This document shows positions 34,165 to 42,425 of a stretch of DNA of 64,000 nucleotides, one piece after another. The notes under the pieces were generated by a model, which saw nothing but the letters and a program-made list of their open reading frames with translations, had not been told where the DNA came from and ran no database searches. Each line of letters begins with the position of its first letter. Within the stretch, counting starts at the first letter, position 1. Source of the stretch: Mycobacterium xenopi (GTDB taxonomy: Bacteria > Actinomycetota > Actinomycetes > Mycobacteriales > Mycobacteriaceae); contig NZ_AP022314.1 in the NCBI RefSeq assembly GCF_009936235.1, positions 434,001 through 498,000 of the forward strand, in the 5' to 3' direction. Position numbers and translations under genes: made by a program.

Positions 34165-34332
34165 AGACGGTCCTCCCGGTTTGCCATCGTTGCGGTTCAT
34201 GTTGCCATGCCGCGCAACGCGAGACGAGGCCAGCGCACGAGAACCCGCAGACGACAGTGGCCCACCCGTCGTCACGCTAGACTGACGCAGCGTTTCGGAT
34301 TCGGGCCCGGACTCACCGACGGGAGTGATGCC

Positions 34333-35028
34333 TTGCAGACCGCGCACCGCCGCGTGACGGCGGCGATGGTGGCCTTGATCCTGCTGATGGCGGTCGGCCC
34401 GGCCGGTCCGGGCAAGGCTGCAGACGACAAGGTTCCCCTCGGCGGTGGCGCGGGCATCGTCGTCAACGGGGAGGCGCTGTGCACCCTGACCGCCATCGGC
34501 ACCGACAACACCGGCGCGCTGATCGGGTTCACCTCCGCGCATTGCGGCGGACCCGGCGCCGTCGTCGCCGCTGAAGCGGCACAAGATCGCGGCACGCTGG
34601 GCACCATGGTGGCCGGCAACGACAGCCTCGATTACGCGGTCATCCGGTTCGATCCGGCGAAGGTGGCGCCGGTGGCGAACTTCAACAACTTCCCGATCAA
34701 CGGCATCGGACCGGATCCGGCGGTCGGCCAGGTGGTCTGCAAGCTGGGCCGGACCACCGGCGATTCCTGCGGAGTCACGTTCGGGCCGGGCCAAGATCCG
34801 GGCACCATCGTGGCCCAGCTCTGTGGCCGGCCCGGCGATTCGGGGGGGCCGGTCACCGCCAACGGCATGCTGGTCGGGATGATCCACGGTGCGTTCAGCG
34901 AGAACCTGCCCGGTTGCATCATCAAATACATTCCGCTGCACACCCCGGCCGTGGTGGTGTCGATCAACGCCGTGCTGGCCGATCTTGCCGCCAAGGGCCC
35001 GGCCCGGCGCCCGGCTTCGTGCCGGTAG
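34333..35028 (+). CDS. Secreted trypsin-like protease homologue (Rv3668c-like)
   Basis: 231 residues from TTG 34333 with GGGAG seven bases upstream. A signal peptide (VTAAMVALILLMAVGPAG) ends near GKAADD. The triad is visible: His in FTSAHCGG (about 64), Asp in DSLDYAVI (about 99) and Ser in RPGDSGGPV (about 177). Disulfide Cys pairs are present (LCTL with AHC; VCK with SCG). Probably exported and active; substrate unknown. The 168-base gap to the divergent holin-like gene holds no other gene. Confidence 0.88.
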   Translation: MQTAHRRVTAAMVALILLMAVGPAGPGKAADDKVPLGGGAGIVVNGEALCTLTAIGTDNTGALIGFTSAHCGGPGAVVAAEAAQDRGTLGTMVAGNDSLDYAVIRFDPAKVAPVANFNNFPINGIGPDPAVGQVVCKLGRTTGDSCGVTFGPGQDPGTIVAQLCGRPGDSGGPVTANGMLVGMIHGAFSENLPGCIIKYIPLHTPAVVVSINAVLADLAAKGPARRPASCR

Positions 35029-35036
35029 CGGCCTAG

Positions 35037-36995
35037 CTACTTGGCCGCGCGGATCGCGTCGAACACGCCGGGGTCCAACAGCGTCGAGGTGTCGCCGAGC
35101 TCACGGTTTTCGGCGATGTCGCGCAGCAGCCGGCGCATGATCTTGCCGCTGCGGGTCTTCGGCAGCTCGGGCACGACGTGGACTTCGCGGGGCCGGGCGA
35201 TCGGCGAGATCTCGCGGGCCACCTGGGCGCGCAGCTCGTCGATGATCTCCTCGCCCACCGTCTCGGGCTGGTCGGCCTGCAAGACCACGAACGCGCAGAT
35301 CGCCTGGCCGGTGGTGTCGTCGCTGGCGCCGACCACTGCGGCCTCGGCCACCCCGGCGTGGCCGACCAGCGCCGACTCCACCTCCGCGGTGGAAATCCGA
35401 TGCCCCGACACGTTCATCACGTCGTCGATACGGCCCACCACCCAGATCGCGCCGTCAGCGTCGTAGCGGGCACTGTCCCCGGCGAAATACCAACCCTGCT
35501 GGGCGAACTTGGACCAGTAGGTCTCGCGGTACCGGTCGGGGTCACCCCAGATGCCGCGCAGCATGGCGGGCCAGGGCTGGTCCACCACCAGATAACCGGT
35601 CACGTGCTCACCCTCGTCGGGCCCGGGCTGGAGTTGGTTGCCGAGGTCGTCGACGATCTTGGCCGAGATGCCCGGCAGCGGCCTCATCGCCGAGCCCGGC
35701 TTTGCCGTGGCCACGGCGGGCAGCGGTGAGATCATCGCGGCGCCGGTCTCGGTCTGCCACCAGGTGTCCACGATCGGGGTGCGGCCACCGCCGACGACGT
35801 CGCGATACCAGCGCCACGCCTCCGGGTTGATGGGTTCACCGACCGATCCGAGCAGCCGCAGGCTTGACAGGTCATGGGCGGCGGGAATTTCGCGGCCCCA
35901 CTTCATGAACGTGCGGATGAGTGTCGGTGCCGCGTAATAGATTGTCACACCGTATTTTTCGATGATCTCGAAGTGCCGGTGCTGGTTCGGGGTGTCGGGT
36001 GTGCCCTCGTAGATGACTTCGGAGGCGCCGTTGGACAGCGGTCCGTAGACGCTGTAGGTGTGCCCGGTGACCCAGCCGATATCGGCGGTGCACCAGAACA
36101 CGTCGGTGTCCGGCTTGATGTCGAAGATGCTGTAGTGCGTGTAGGACGTCTGGGTCAAATACCCGCCGCTGGTGTGCATGATCCCTTTGGGCTTGCCGGT
36201 GGTGCCCGAGGTGTACAGCAAAAACAGTGGTTGCTCGGCGTCGAACGGCTCGGCCGTATGCTCGGCTGCCGCGGGGGCGACGACGTCGTGCCACCACAGG
36301 TCGCGGCCCTCGGTCCAGGGCACGTCGATGCCGGTGCGCCGGACCACCAGCACGTGTTCGACCGGGCTGTCGTGCTGCCCGATCGCCTCGTCGGCCGCTT
36401 GCTTGAGCGGAGCCGGTTTACCGCGCCGAAACTGGCCGTCGGAGGTGATCAGCAGTTTGCATCGGGCGTCGGCGATCCGCGCCCGCAACGCCGTGGCGGT
36501 GAAGCCGGCGAACACGACGCTGTGCATGATCCCCAGCCGGGCGCAGGCCAGCATTGCCACGATCGCCTCGGGGATCATCGGCAAATAGATCGCAACCCGG
36601 TCGCCGGCGACCAGACCGAGCCCGGTCAGCGCGTTGGCGGCCTTGCAGACCTGGGTCTTGAGCTCGGCGTAGGTCAGGGTGCGGCCCTCGCCGAGCGGCT
36701 CACCTTCCCAGTGGATGGCCACCCGGTCGCCGCGACCGGCCTCGACGTGGCGGTCGACGCAGTTGTAGGCGACGTTGAGCCTGCCCCCGACGAACCACTT
36801 GGCGAACGGGGCCTGCGACCAGTCCAGCACCTGCTCGAACGGTGTCGCCCAGGACAGCCGGTCGGCTTGCTTGGCCCAAAACGCCAGCCGGTCCCGCTCG
36901 GCCTCTCGGTATACGTCGTCGTGGACGTTGGCCTGCGCGACAAACTCCGGGGGCGGGGGATACGACGACGGTGCCTGGGTGTGCGTCTCGGTCAC
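35037..36995 (-). CDS. acs: Acetyl-CoA synthetase
   Basis: 652 residues. The AMP-binding core has LLYTSGTTGKPKGIMHTSGG (about 263-282), WWQTETGAAMI (about 415) and the hinge/C-terminal domain with GRIDDVMNVSGHRIST (about 525-540). The terminal TRSGKIMRRLLRDI holds the Lys that is acetylated in mycobacterial Acs by a cAMP-dependent acetyltransferase. It makes acetyl-CoA from acetate and ATP. GTG 36995 lies seven bases after a TACGCT -10 box. It diverges from dppA. Confidence 0.96.
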   Translation of the reverse strand: MTETHTQAPSSYPPPPEFVAQANVHDDVYREAERDRLAFWAKQADRLSWATPFEQVLDWSQAPFAKWFVGGRLNVAYNCVDRHVEAGRGDRVAIHWEGEPLGEGRTLTYAELKTQVCKAANALTGLGLVAGDRVAIYLPMIPEAIVAMLACARLGIMHSVVFAGFTATALRARIADARCKLLITSDGQFRRGKPAPLKQAADEAIGQHDSPVEHVLVVRRTGIDVPWTEGRDLWWHDVVAPAAAEHTAEPFDAEQPLFLLYTSGTTGKPKGIMHTSGGYLTQTSYTHYSIFDIKPDTDVFWCTADIGWVTGHTYSVYGPLSNGASEVIYEGTPDTPNQHRHFEIIEKYGVTIYYAAPTLIRTFMKWGREIPAAHDLSSLRLLGSVGEPINPEAWRWYRDVVGGGRTPIVDTWWQTETGAAMISPLPAVATAKPGSAMRPLPGISAKIVDDLGNQLQPGPDEGEHVTGYLVVDQPWPAMLRGIWGDPDRYRETYWSKFAQQGWYFAGDSARYDADGAIWVVGRIDDVMNVSGHRISTAEVESALVGHAGVAEAAVVGASDDTTGQAICAFVVLQADQPETVGEEIIDELRAQVAREISPIARPREVHVVPELPKTRSGKIMRRLLRDIAENRELGDTSTLLDPGVFDAIRAAK

Positions 36996-37002
36996 GTGAG
37001 CG

Positions 37003-37048
37003 AGCGTAGCCGGGGCGATGACGTCGACGCAGCGGAAGGACTTAGGGT
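37003..37048. promoter_or_regulatory. Divergent promoters of acs and dppA
   Basis: Minus strand TACGCT (37003-37008) ends seven bases before the acs GTG. Plus strand TAGGGT (37043-37048) ends seven bases before an ATG at 37056-37058, immediately followed by the intron. That ATG is probably the ancestral leaderless dppA start. Confidence 0.5.
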
Positions 37049-37561
37049 CGGCCCCATGGTGCGTCCAGAAAGCTGGATCAGGCTAGCGGGTGGAAGTCCC
37101 GTCCCGGTAAGCACCGGAGCGCCGGGTAGCAGGCCCCGGTTCGTCGCTGAGAGGCGACGGGCTAAGCGGGGTGTCAAGAGCCTCTTTGGAGGGAGCAAGT
37201 GCACGGGCCGTAGCAGCATCGCGAACTCTGCAGCCTCGTCAGATTCACAACAGGAGAGCCGAGCCGCTCATGTCACGGTGAAGGCCACGTCCGGCGAGTC
37301 CCGGTCCGGGGTCAGCTCGTCGGGTCTCCTCGGGGTAGGGGAGATGGCACGTGCACACAGTCTGGTTCGGAACTGGAGAGACCCGTCTGCGCACGCCCGC
37401 GTCGGGCAAGAGACCAAGGGTATAAGCCGATGGTGAAAGTCCTTGGAGCACAGCGGGAGTCCGAGGGGGTCATAGTACCGCTGATCGGCGTGCAGCATAA
37501 CGCGTCGGGAGGGAAGGGCCCCTGCTTTGATCACGTGCGCGAAGCGGGTAAGTGTGAGGGC

Positions 37562-38935
37562 ATGACCGGATCGCTCCGGTCCAATAACCCCGGCAAGCCA
37601 TTGCTTGCCGTAGCCGATGACGAGCCGTTGAGCCCGTCGGGAGTGAAAGTGCGACAACTGCAACGGGCGCTATGGGCTGCGGCCAAGCAGTCTGAGGGTC
37701 GGCGTTTCCACGCCCTGTTTGACCGTATCTACAGGGGTGACGTCCTGTGGGAGGCGTGGTTTCGCGTGTGCAAGAACAAGGGCGCGGCCGGGGTGGATCG
37801 CATCACCGTGGCCGCGGTGGAGGACTACGGCGTGGACCGCATGTTGCGTGAGTTGCGCGGTGACCTTCGCACGGGTCGTTACCGTCCGGCGCCAGCGCGC
37901 CGGGTGGAGATCCCCAAACCACAGGGCGGTAAGCGGCCGTTGGGGATACCCACGGTGCGAGACCGGGTGGCCCAGGCGGCGGCCAAGATCGTGTTGGAAC
38001 CGATTTTCGAGGCGGATTTCTTGTCGTGCTCGTATGGGTTTCGGCCGAGGCGGTCGGCGACGATGGCTAAGGAACGCTTGCGGACCGGGTTCATCGAGGG
38101 CTATCAGTTTGTGGTCGAGTTCGATATCGCCAATTTCTTCGGCGAAATCGACCACGACCGGCTACTGGCTCAGGTCAGTAAACGGGTTTCGGATCGGCGG
38201 GTGCTCAAACTGCTGCGCTTGTGGCTGCAGGCAGGAGTGATGGTCGAAGGTGTGTTGGAGCGGACGGTCGCAGGCACACCGCAGGGCGGGGTGATCTCGC
38301 CGCTACTGGCCAACATCTACCTGCACGTGCTCGACACTGAGTTATCTGCCCGTGGGGTGGGTGAGTTGGTGCGCTACGCCGATGACGGTGTGGTGCTGTG
38401 TCGCAACGCGGCACAAGCCGAGCACGCCTTGGCGGCGGTGGGAGAAATCTTGGCGTCATTGGGGTTGCGGCTGCATCCGGACAAAACGAAGGTAGTCGAC
38501 CTACGGGAGGGTCGGGAGGGGCTGGATTTTCTGGGCTGTCACTTCCGAGCTCGCATGTCGGGGCGGCTGTGGGAACAACGGCGCATCGTGCGCTACTACC
38601 TGCACCGTTGGCCGTCACAGCGGGCGATGAAGCGGCTGCGGGAGAAGGTCCGCGACCGCACCGGCCGCAACCGCGCCGGGACAGACATCCGCGTCATCAT
38701 CGCGGAGCTGACTCCGATCTTGCGCGGCTGGGGAAATTACTTTCGCACCGGCAACGCCGCCGACAAGTTCACCCAGATCGACCGGTACGTGTGGCGGCGG
38801 TTGTTCCGCTTGATGGTTAAGAAGCGGGGCCGCAACCTTCGTGCTGGGCAAGCTGATCAGTGGACTGAGCCGTGGTTCAACGGGCACGGCCTGTATCGAC
38901 TTCGTGGCACCATCCGTTACCCGAAGGCTGCGTAA
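37562..38935 (+). CDS. ltrA: Group II intron reverse transcriptase/maturase
   Basis: 457 residues from ATG 37562. RT motifs in order: GVDRITVAAVE (about 76), RPLGIPTVRDRVAQAAAKIV (about 121-140), CSYGFRPRRS (about 155), FVVEFDIANFFGEIDHDRLL (about 181-200), GTPQGGVISPLLANIYLH (about 239-256), the catalytic YADDGVVLC (about 274-282) and LDFLGCHF. The maturase domain (GIIM) follows with LTPILRGWGNYFRTGNA. The protein ends without an HNH endonuclease, so insertion would use replication-fork or other primers. It splices the intron RNA and copies it into DNA. Confidence 0.94.
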   Translation: MTGSLRSNNPGKPLLAVADDEPLSPSGVKVRQLQRALWAAAKQSEGRRFHALFDRIYRGDVLWEAWFRVCKNKGAAGVDRITVAAVEDYGVDRMLRELRGDLRTGRYRPAPARRVEIPKPQGGKRPLGIPTVRDRVAQAAAKIVLEPIFEADFLSCSYGFRPRRSATMAKERLRTGFIEGYQFVVEFDIANFFGEIDHDRLLAQVSKRVSDRRVLKLLRLWLQAGVMVEGVLERTVAGTPQGGVISPLLANIYLHVLDTELSARGVGELVRYADDGVVLCRNAAQAEHALAAVGEILASLGLRLHPDKTKVVDLREGREGLDFLGCHFRARMSGRLWEQRRIVRYYLHRWPSQRAMKRLREKVRDRTGRNRAGTDIRVIIAELTPILRGWGNYFRTGNAADKFTQIDRYVWRRLFRLMVKKRGRNLRAGQADQWTEPWFNGHGLYRLRGTIRYPKAA

Positions 38936-38958
38936 CCATGTCTAGAAGATCATCGGTA

Positions 38959-38989
38959 AGCCGTGTGCGGGAAAACCGCACGCACGGAT
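38959..38989 (+). ncRNA. Group II intron domain V
   Basis: AGC catalytic triad at 38959-38961. CCGTG pairs with CACGG and TGCGG with CCGCA, with the two-base CG bulge (38981-38982) on the 3' strand and a GAAAA loop. This matches the ribozyme core in size and layout. Confidence 0.9.
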
Positions 38990-39045
38990 TGAAAGGGGGA
39001 TGGGGAAACGGGTCTGCCTTGCAGACACCGCGCCCCTGACTACCA

Positions 39046-40644
39046 ATGCGTCGGATGCACGCCATGGCGGCGGTGGCCGCGCTGCTGGCCGCAGTGCTCG
39101 CCGGTTGCGGGGGCGGCGGGCTCAGCCCCGACGTGGTGGTGGTCAACGGCGGCGAGCCGCAAAACCCGCTGATTCCGACCAACACCAACGACAGCAACGG
39201 CGGGCGCATCGTCGACCGGCTTTTCGCCGGCCTGATGTCATATGACGCCAACGGCACCCCGACGCTGGAGGTCGCACAGTCGATCGACACCACCGACAAC
39301 ATCAACTACCGGGTCGTGCTCAAACCGGGATGGACCTTCAGCGACGGATCACCGGTGACGGCTCGTTCGTTCGTCGACGCCTGGAACTACGGCGCGCTGG
39401 CCACCAATGCCCAACTGCAGCAAAGCTTCTTCAGCCCGATCGCCGGCTTCGATGAGCTGGCGGCACCGAAACCTGTCGCGACGGCCATGTCAGGACTGCG
39501 GGTGCTCAACGACCGTGAATTCACCGTGCAGCTCAAAGTGCCCACTATCGATTTCAAACTGCGGCTTGGCTTTTCGCCATTCTATCCGCTTCCGCCGGTA
39601 GCGTTCCGAGACATGACGGCGTTCGGGCAGCATCCGATCGGCAACGGTCCCTACAAGCTTGCCGACGGCGAATCCTGGCAGCACAACGTGAAAATCGACC
39701 TGGTGCCCAACCCCGCTTACCACGGCAGCCGGGCGCCGCAGAACAACGGGCTGCGTTTCGTCTTCTACGCCAACCTCGACACCGCCTACGCCGACCTGCT
39801 CTCGGCCAACCTCGATGTGCTGGACACGATTCCGACCAGCGTGCTGCCGGTTTACCGCAAAGACCTCGGCGGCCGTACCGTCACCGCACCCGCGGCGGTC
39901 AACCAGACCCTGGATACGCCGCTGCGGCTGGCGCACTTCGGGGGCGAAGAAGGCCGGCTGCGTCGGCTGGCCCTGTCGGCGGCGATCAACCGGGACCAGA
40001 TCTGTCGACAGATCTTCGTCGAATCCCGCGCGCCCGCCCGTGATTTCACGGCCAGTTCACTGCCCGGATACGACCCGAACATCGAAGGCAGCGACGCGCT
40101 GGACTTCAACCCGGAGCGGGCCCGCCGGCTGTGGTCGCGGGCCAACAGCATCTCGCAATGGAGCGGGCGCTATGCGATCGCTTACAACGCGGACGGCGGT
40201 CACCAGGAGTGGGTGGACGCGGTGGCCAACAGCATCAAGAACACCCTGGGTATCGACGCGGTGGGCGCGCCACAACCCACGTTCGCGGGGTTTCGCACCC
40301 AGATCACCGGTCGCAGAATCACGACCGCGTTTCGCGCCGGCTGGCAGGGCGACTACCCGTCGATGCTGGAGTTTCTGGCACCCCTGTTCGTCACCGGGGC
40401 CGGCGCCAACGACGTCGGCTACTCCAACCGGGATTTCGACGTCGCGCTGGCCAACGCCGAGGCCGCGCCCAGCTTGCCACAGTCCTATGCGCTGGCCAAC
40501 CAAGCTCAACGAATCCTGTTGCACGACATGCCAGTTGTGCCGCTGTGGTACACCATTAGCGTGGCCGGATACTCACCGGCGGTGAGCAACGTGACCCTGA
40601 CTTGGAATGGTCTGCCCGACTACGAGCACATCCGCAAGACCTGA
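39046..40644 (+). CDS. dppA: Dipeptide ABC transporter substrate-binding lipoprotein (Rv3666c-like)
   Basis: 532 residues from ATG 39046. The lipobox LLAAVLAGC places the lipidated Cys at about residue 21. The SBP family 5 fold shows NGGEPQNPLIPT, GRIVDRLFAGLMSYDANG, GWTFSDGSPVTARSFVDAWN and LDVLDTIPTSVL. It binds peptides outside the membrane and hands them to DppBC; in M. tuberculosis the system has also been linked to heme uptake. No Shine-Dalgarno sequence precedes 39046; the group II intron ends within about five bases of it, so normal expression may depend on the intron. Confidence 0.92.
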   Translation: MRRMHAMAAVAALLAAVLAGCGGGGLSPDVVVVNGGEPQNPLIPTNTNDSNGGRIVDRLFAGLMSYDANGTPTLEVAQSIDTTDNINYRVVLKPGWTFSDGSPVTARSFVDAWNYGALATNAQLQQSFFSPIAGFDELAAPKPVATAMSGLRVLNDREFTVQLKVPTIDFKLRLGFSPFYPLPPVAFRDMTAFGQHPIGNGPYKLADGESWQHNVKIDLVPNPAYHGSRAPQNNGLRFVFYANLDTAYADLLSANLDVLDTIPTSVLPVYRKDLGGRTVTAPAAVNQTLDTPLRLAHFGGEEGRLRRLALSAAINRDQICRQIFVESRAPARDFTASSLPGYDPNIEGSDALDFNPERARRLWSRANSISQWSGRYAIAYNADGGHQEWVDAVANSIKNTLGIDAVGAPQPTFAGFRTQITGRRITTAFRAGWQGDYPSMLEFLAPLFVTGAGANDVGYSNRDFDVALANAEAAPSLPQSYALANQAQRILLHDMPVVPLWYTISVAGYSPAVSNVTLTWNGLPDYEHIRKT

Positions 40645-40645
40645 C

Positions 40646-41572
40646 ATGGCCTGGTACCTCGTCCGCCGTATCACGGTGATGGTCCCCGTTTTTCTGGGCG
40701 CCACCCTGCTGATTTACGGGATGGTTTTCCTGCTGCCGGGAGATCCGATAGCCGCGCTGGGCGGGGACCGGCCGCTGAGCCCCGCGGTGGCGGCACAGCT
40801 GCGAGCCCAGTACCACCTCGACGACCCGTTCGTGGTGCAGTACTTGCACTATCTGGCCGACATTGTGCGCGGTGACTTCGGCCGCGCCTACTCCGGTCTG
40901 CCGGTCAGCACCGTTTTGGCTCAAGCATTTCCAGTGACAATCCGGTTGGCGGCGATCGCGTTGGTGGTGGAGGCGCTCCTGGGCATCGGCTTCGGCGTGA
41001 TCGCCGGGTTACGCCAGGGCGGCATCTTCGACGCCGGGGTGCTGATCGCGAGCCTGGTCATCATCGCGGTCCCGATCTTCGTGCTGGGTTTCGTGGCGCA
41101 GTTCGTCTTCGGCGTCCGGCTGGGAATCGCCCCGGTGACGGTGGGCGATCAGGCGACGTTCGCCCGGCTGTTGCTGCCCGGCATCGTGCTGGGTTCGGTG
41201 TCGTTTGCCTATGTGGTGCGGTTGACCCGTTCGGCGGTGGCCGCCAATGCCCACGCTGACTATGTGCGCACCGCGACCGCCAAAGGCCTTTCCCGGCCCC
41301 GGGTGGTCACCGTGCATATTCTGCGCAACTCGCTGATTCCGGTGGTGACGTTTCTCGGCGCGGACCTCGGCGCGTTGATGGGCGGGGCGATTGTGACCGA
41401 GGGGATCTTCAACATCCACGGTGTCGGCGGTGTGCTGTATCAGGCGGTCACCCGGCAGGAGGCGCCGACCGTGGTGTCCATCGTGACAGTGCTTGTCGTG
41501 GTGTACCTGATCACCAACCTGGTGGTCGACCTGGCCTACGCGGCCCTGGACCCCCGGATTCGTTATGGCTGA
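40646..41572 (+). CDS. dppB: Dipeptide ABC transporter permease (Rv3665c-like)
   Basis: 308 residues and six likely membrane spans, the first being VMVPVFLGATLLIYGMVFLL. The ABC-2 coupling (EAA-like) loop is ADYVRTATAKGLSRPRVVTV near 225-244. The N-terminal LPGDPIAALGG segment is standard for DppB. It forms the channel with DppC, whose start overlaps its end by eight bases. Confidence 0.95.
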   Translation: MAWYLVRRITVMVPVFLGATLLIYGMVFLLPGDPIAALGGDRPLSPAVAAQLRAQYHLDDPFVVQYLHYLADIVRGDFGRAYSGLPVSTVLAQAFPVTIRLAAIALVVEALLGIGFGVIAGLRQGGIFDAGVLIASLVIIAVPIFVLGFVAQFVFGVRLGIAPVTVGDQATFARLLLPGIVLGSVSFAYVVRLTRSAVAANAHADYVRTATAKGLSRPRVVTVHILRNSLIPVVTFLGADLGALMGGAIVTEGIFNIHGVGGVLYQAVTRQEAPTVVSIVTVLVVVYLITNLVVDLAYAALDPRIRYG

Positions 41573-42425
41573 ACATGTTGTCGGCCAAGGTTTTTGGCGC
41601 ACTGCCTGGCGAGGGCTGCGTGGGCGACCGAAGTTTCTCGTGGCTGCAGCGCTGATCGCGTTCTTCGGTTTGGTCGCCGCCTTCCCCGCGTTGTTCACCA
41701 GCGCCGACCCGAGCTACGCCGACCCAGGCCAAAGCCTGCTGAACCCGTCGACTACCCATTGGTTCGGCACCGACCTGCAGGGCCACGACATTTACGCCCG
41801 CACCGTGTACGGTGCGCGGGCCTCCATCACCGTCGGGTTGGGCGCCACGCTGGCGGTGTTGGTCGTCGGCGGGACCCTCGGCGCGCTGGCCGGGTTCTAC
41901 GGCGGCCGGATAGACACGGTGGTGTCCCGCATCGCCGACGTCTTCTTTGGCATACCGTTGCTGCTCGCCGCGATCGTGCTCATGCAGGTCATGCATCACC
42001 GCACGGTGTGGACCGTGATCGCGATCCTGGCATTGTTCGGCTGGCCGCAGATCGCCCGCATCGCGCGTAGCGCGGTCATCCAGGTGCGGGCCAGCGACTA
42101 TGTGCTGGCAGCTGAGGCGATGGGGCTGAGCAGGTTTCGGATTCTGGTGTGGCACGCGCTGCCCAACGCGGTCGGCCCGGTGATCGCCGTCGCCACCATC
42201 GCGCTGGGGGCTTTCATCGTCACCGAAGCGACCTTGTCCTACCTCGGCGTCGGGCTGCCGCCGTCGGTGGTGTCCTGGGGCGGCGACATCGGCATTGCCC
42301 AGACCCGGCTGCGCGCCGGCTCTCCGATCTTGTTCTATCCCGCAGGCGCATTAGCGATTACGGTCTTGGCTTTCATGATGATGGGTGACGCGTTGCGCGA
42401 TGCGTTGAATCCGGTGTCACGGTGA
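41565..42425 (+). CDS. dppC: Dipeptide ABC transporter permease (Rv3664c-like)
   Basis: 286 residues. An N-terminal OppC-type segment and first span (FLVAAALIAFFGLVAAFPAL) are followed by the HWFGTDLQGHDIYARTVYGA-type motif near 60-80 and five more spans. The coupling loop is SDYVLAAEAMGLSRFRILVW (about 179-198). The stop overlaps the dppD start (GTGA). Confidence 0.95.
   Translation: MAEHVVGQGFWRTAWRGLRGRPKFLVAAALIAFFGLVAAFPALFTSADPSYADPGQSLLNPSTTHWFGTDLQGHDIYARTVYGARASITVGLGATLAVLVVGGTLGALAGFYGGRIDTVVSRIADVFFGIPLLLAAIVLMQVMHHRTVWTVIAILALFGWPQIARIARSAVIQVRASDYVLAAEAMGLSRFRILVWHALPNAVGPVIAVATIALGAFIVTEATLSYLGVGLPPSVVSWGGDIGIAQTRLRAGSPILFYPAGALAITVLAFMMMGDALRDALNPVSR

Larger units (their letters stand above)
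37059..39045 (+). mobile_element. Group II intron with intact maturase gene, at the dppA start
   Basis: The 5' end GTGCG (37059-37063) matches the group II consensus. About 500 bases of structured non-coding RNA follow (domains I-III), then the reverse transcriptase gene in domain IV, then a textbook domain V (38959-38989) and a domain VI stem in which TCTGC/GCAGA, CGG/CCG and GGGG/CCCC pair around a CTT loop (39002-39036). The 3' boundary is not certain to within a few bases (39040-39048). The 5' exon ends in CCCCATG. The intron is complete and could be mobile. Confidence 0.88.

Noticed and set aside
34165..34941. Upstream extension of the holin-like gene
   Set aside because: It would run antisense through the secreted protease gene; GTG 34164 has a good ribosome site.
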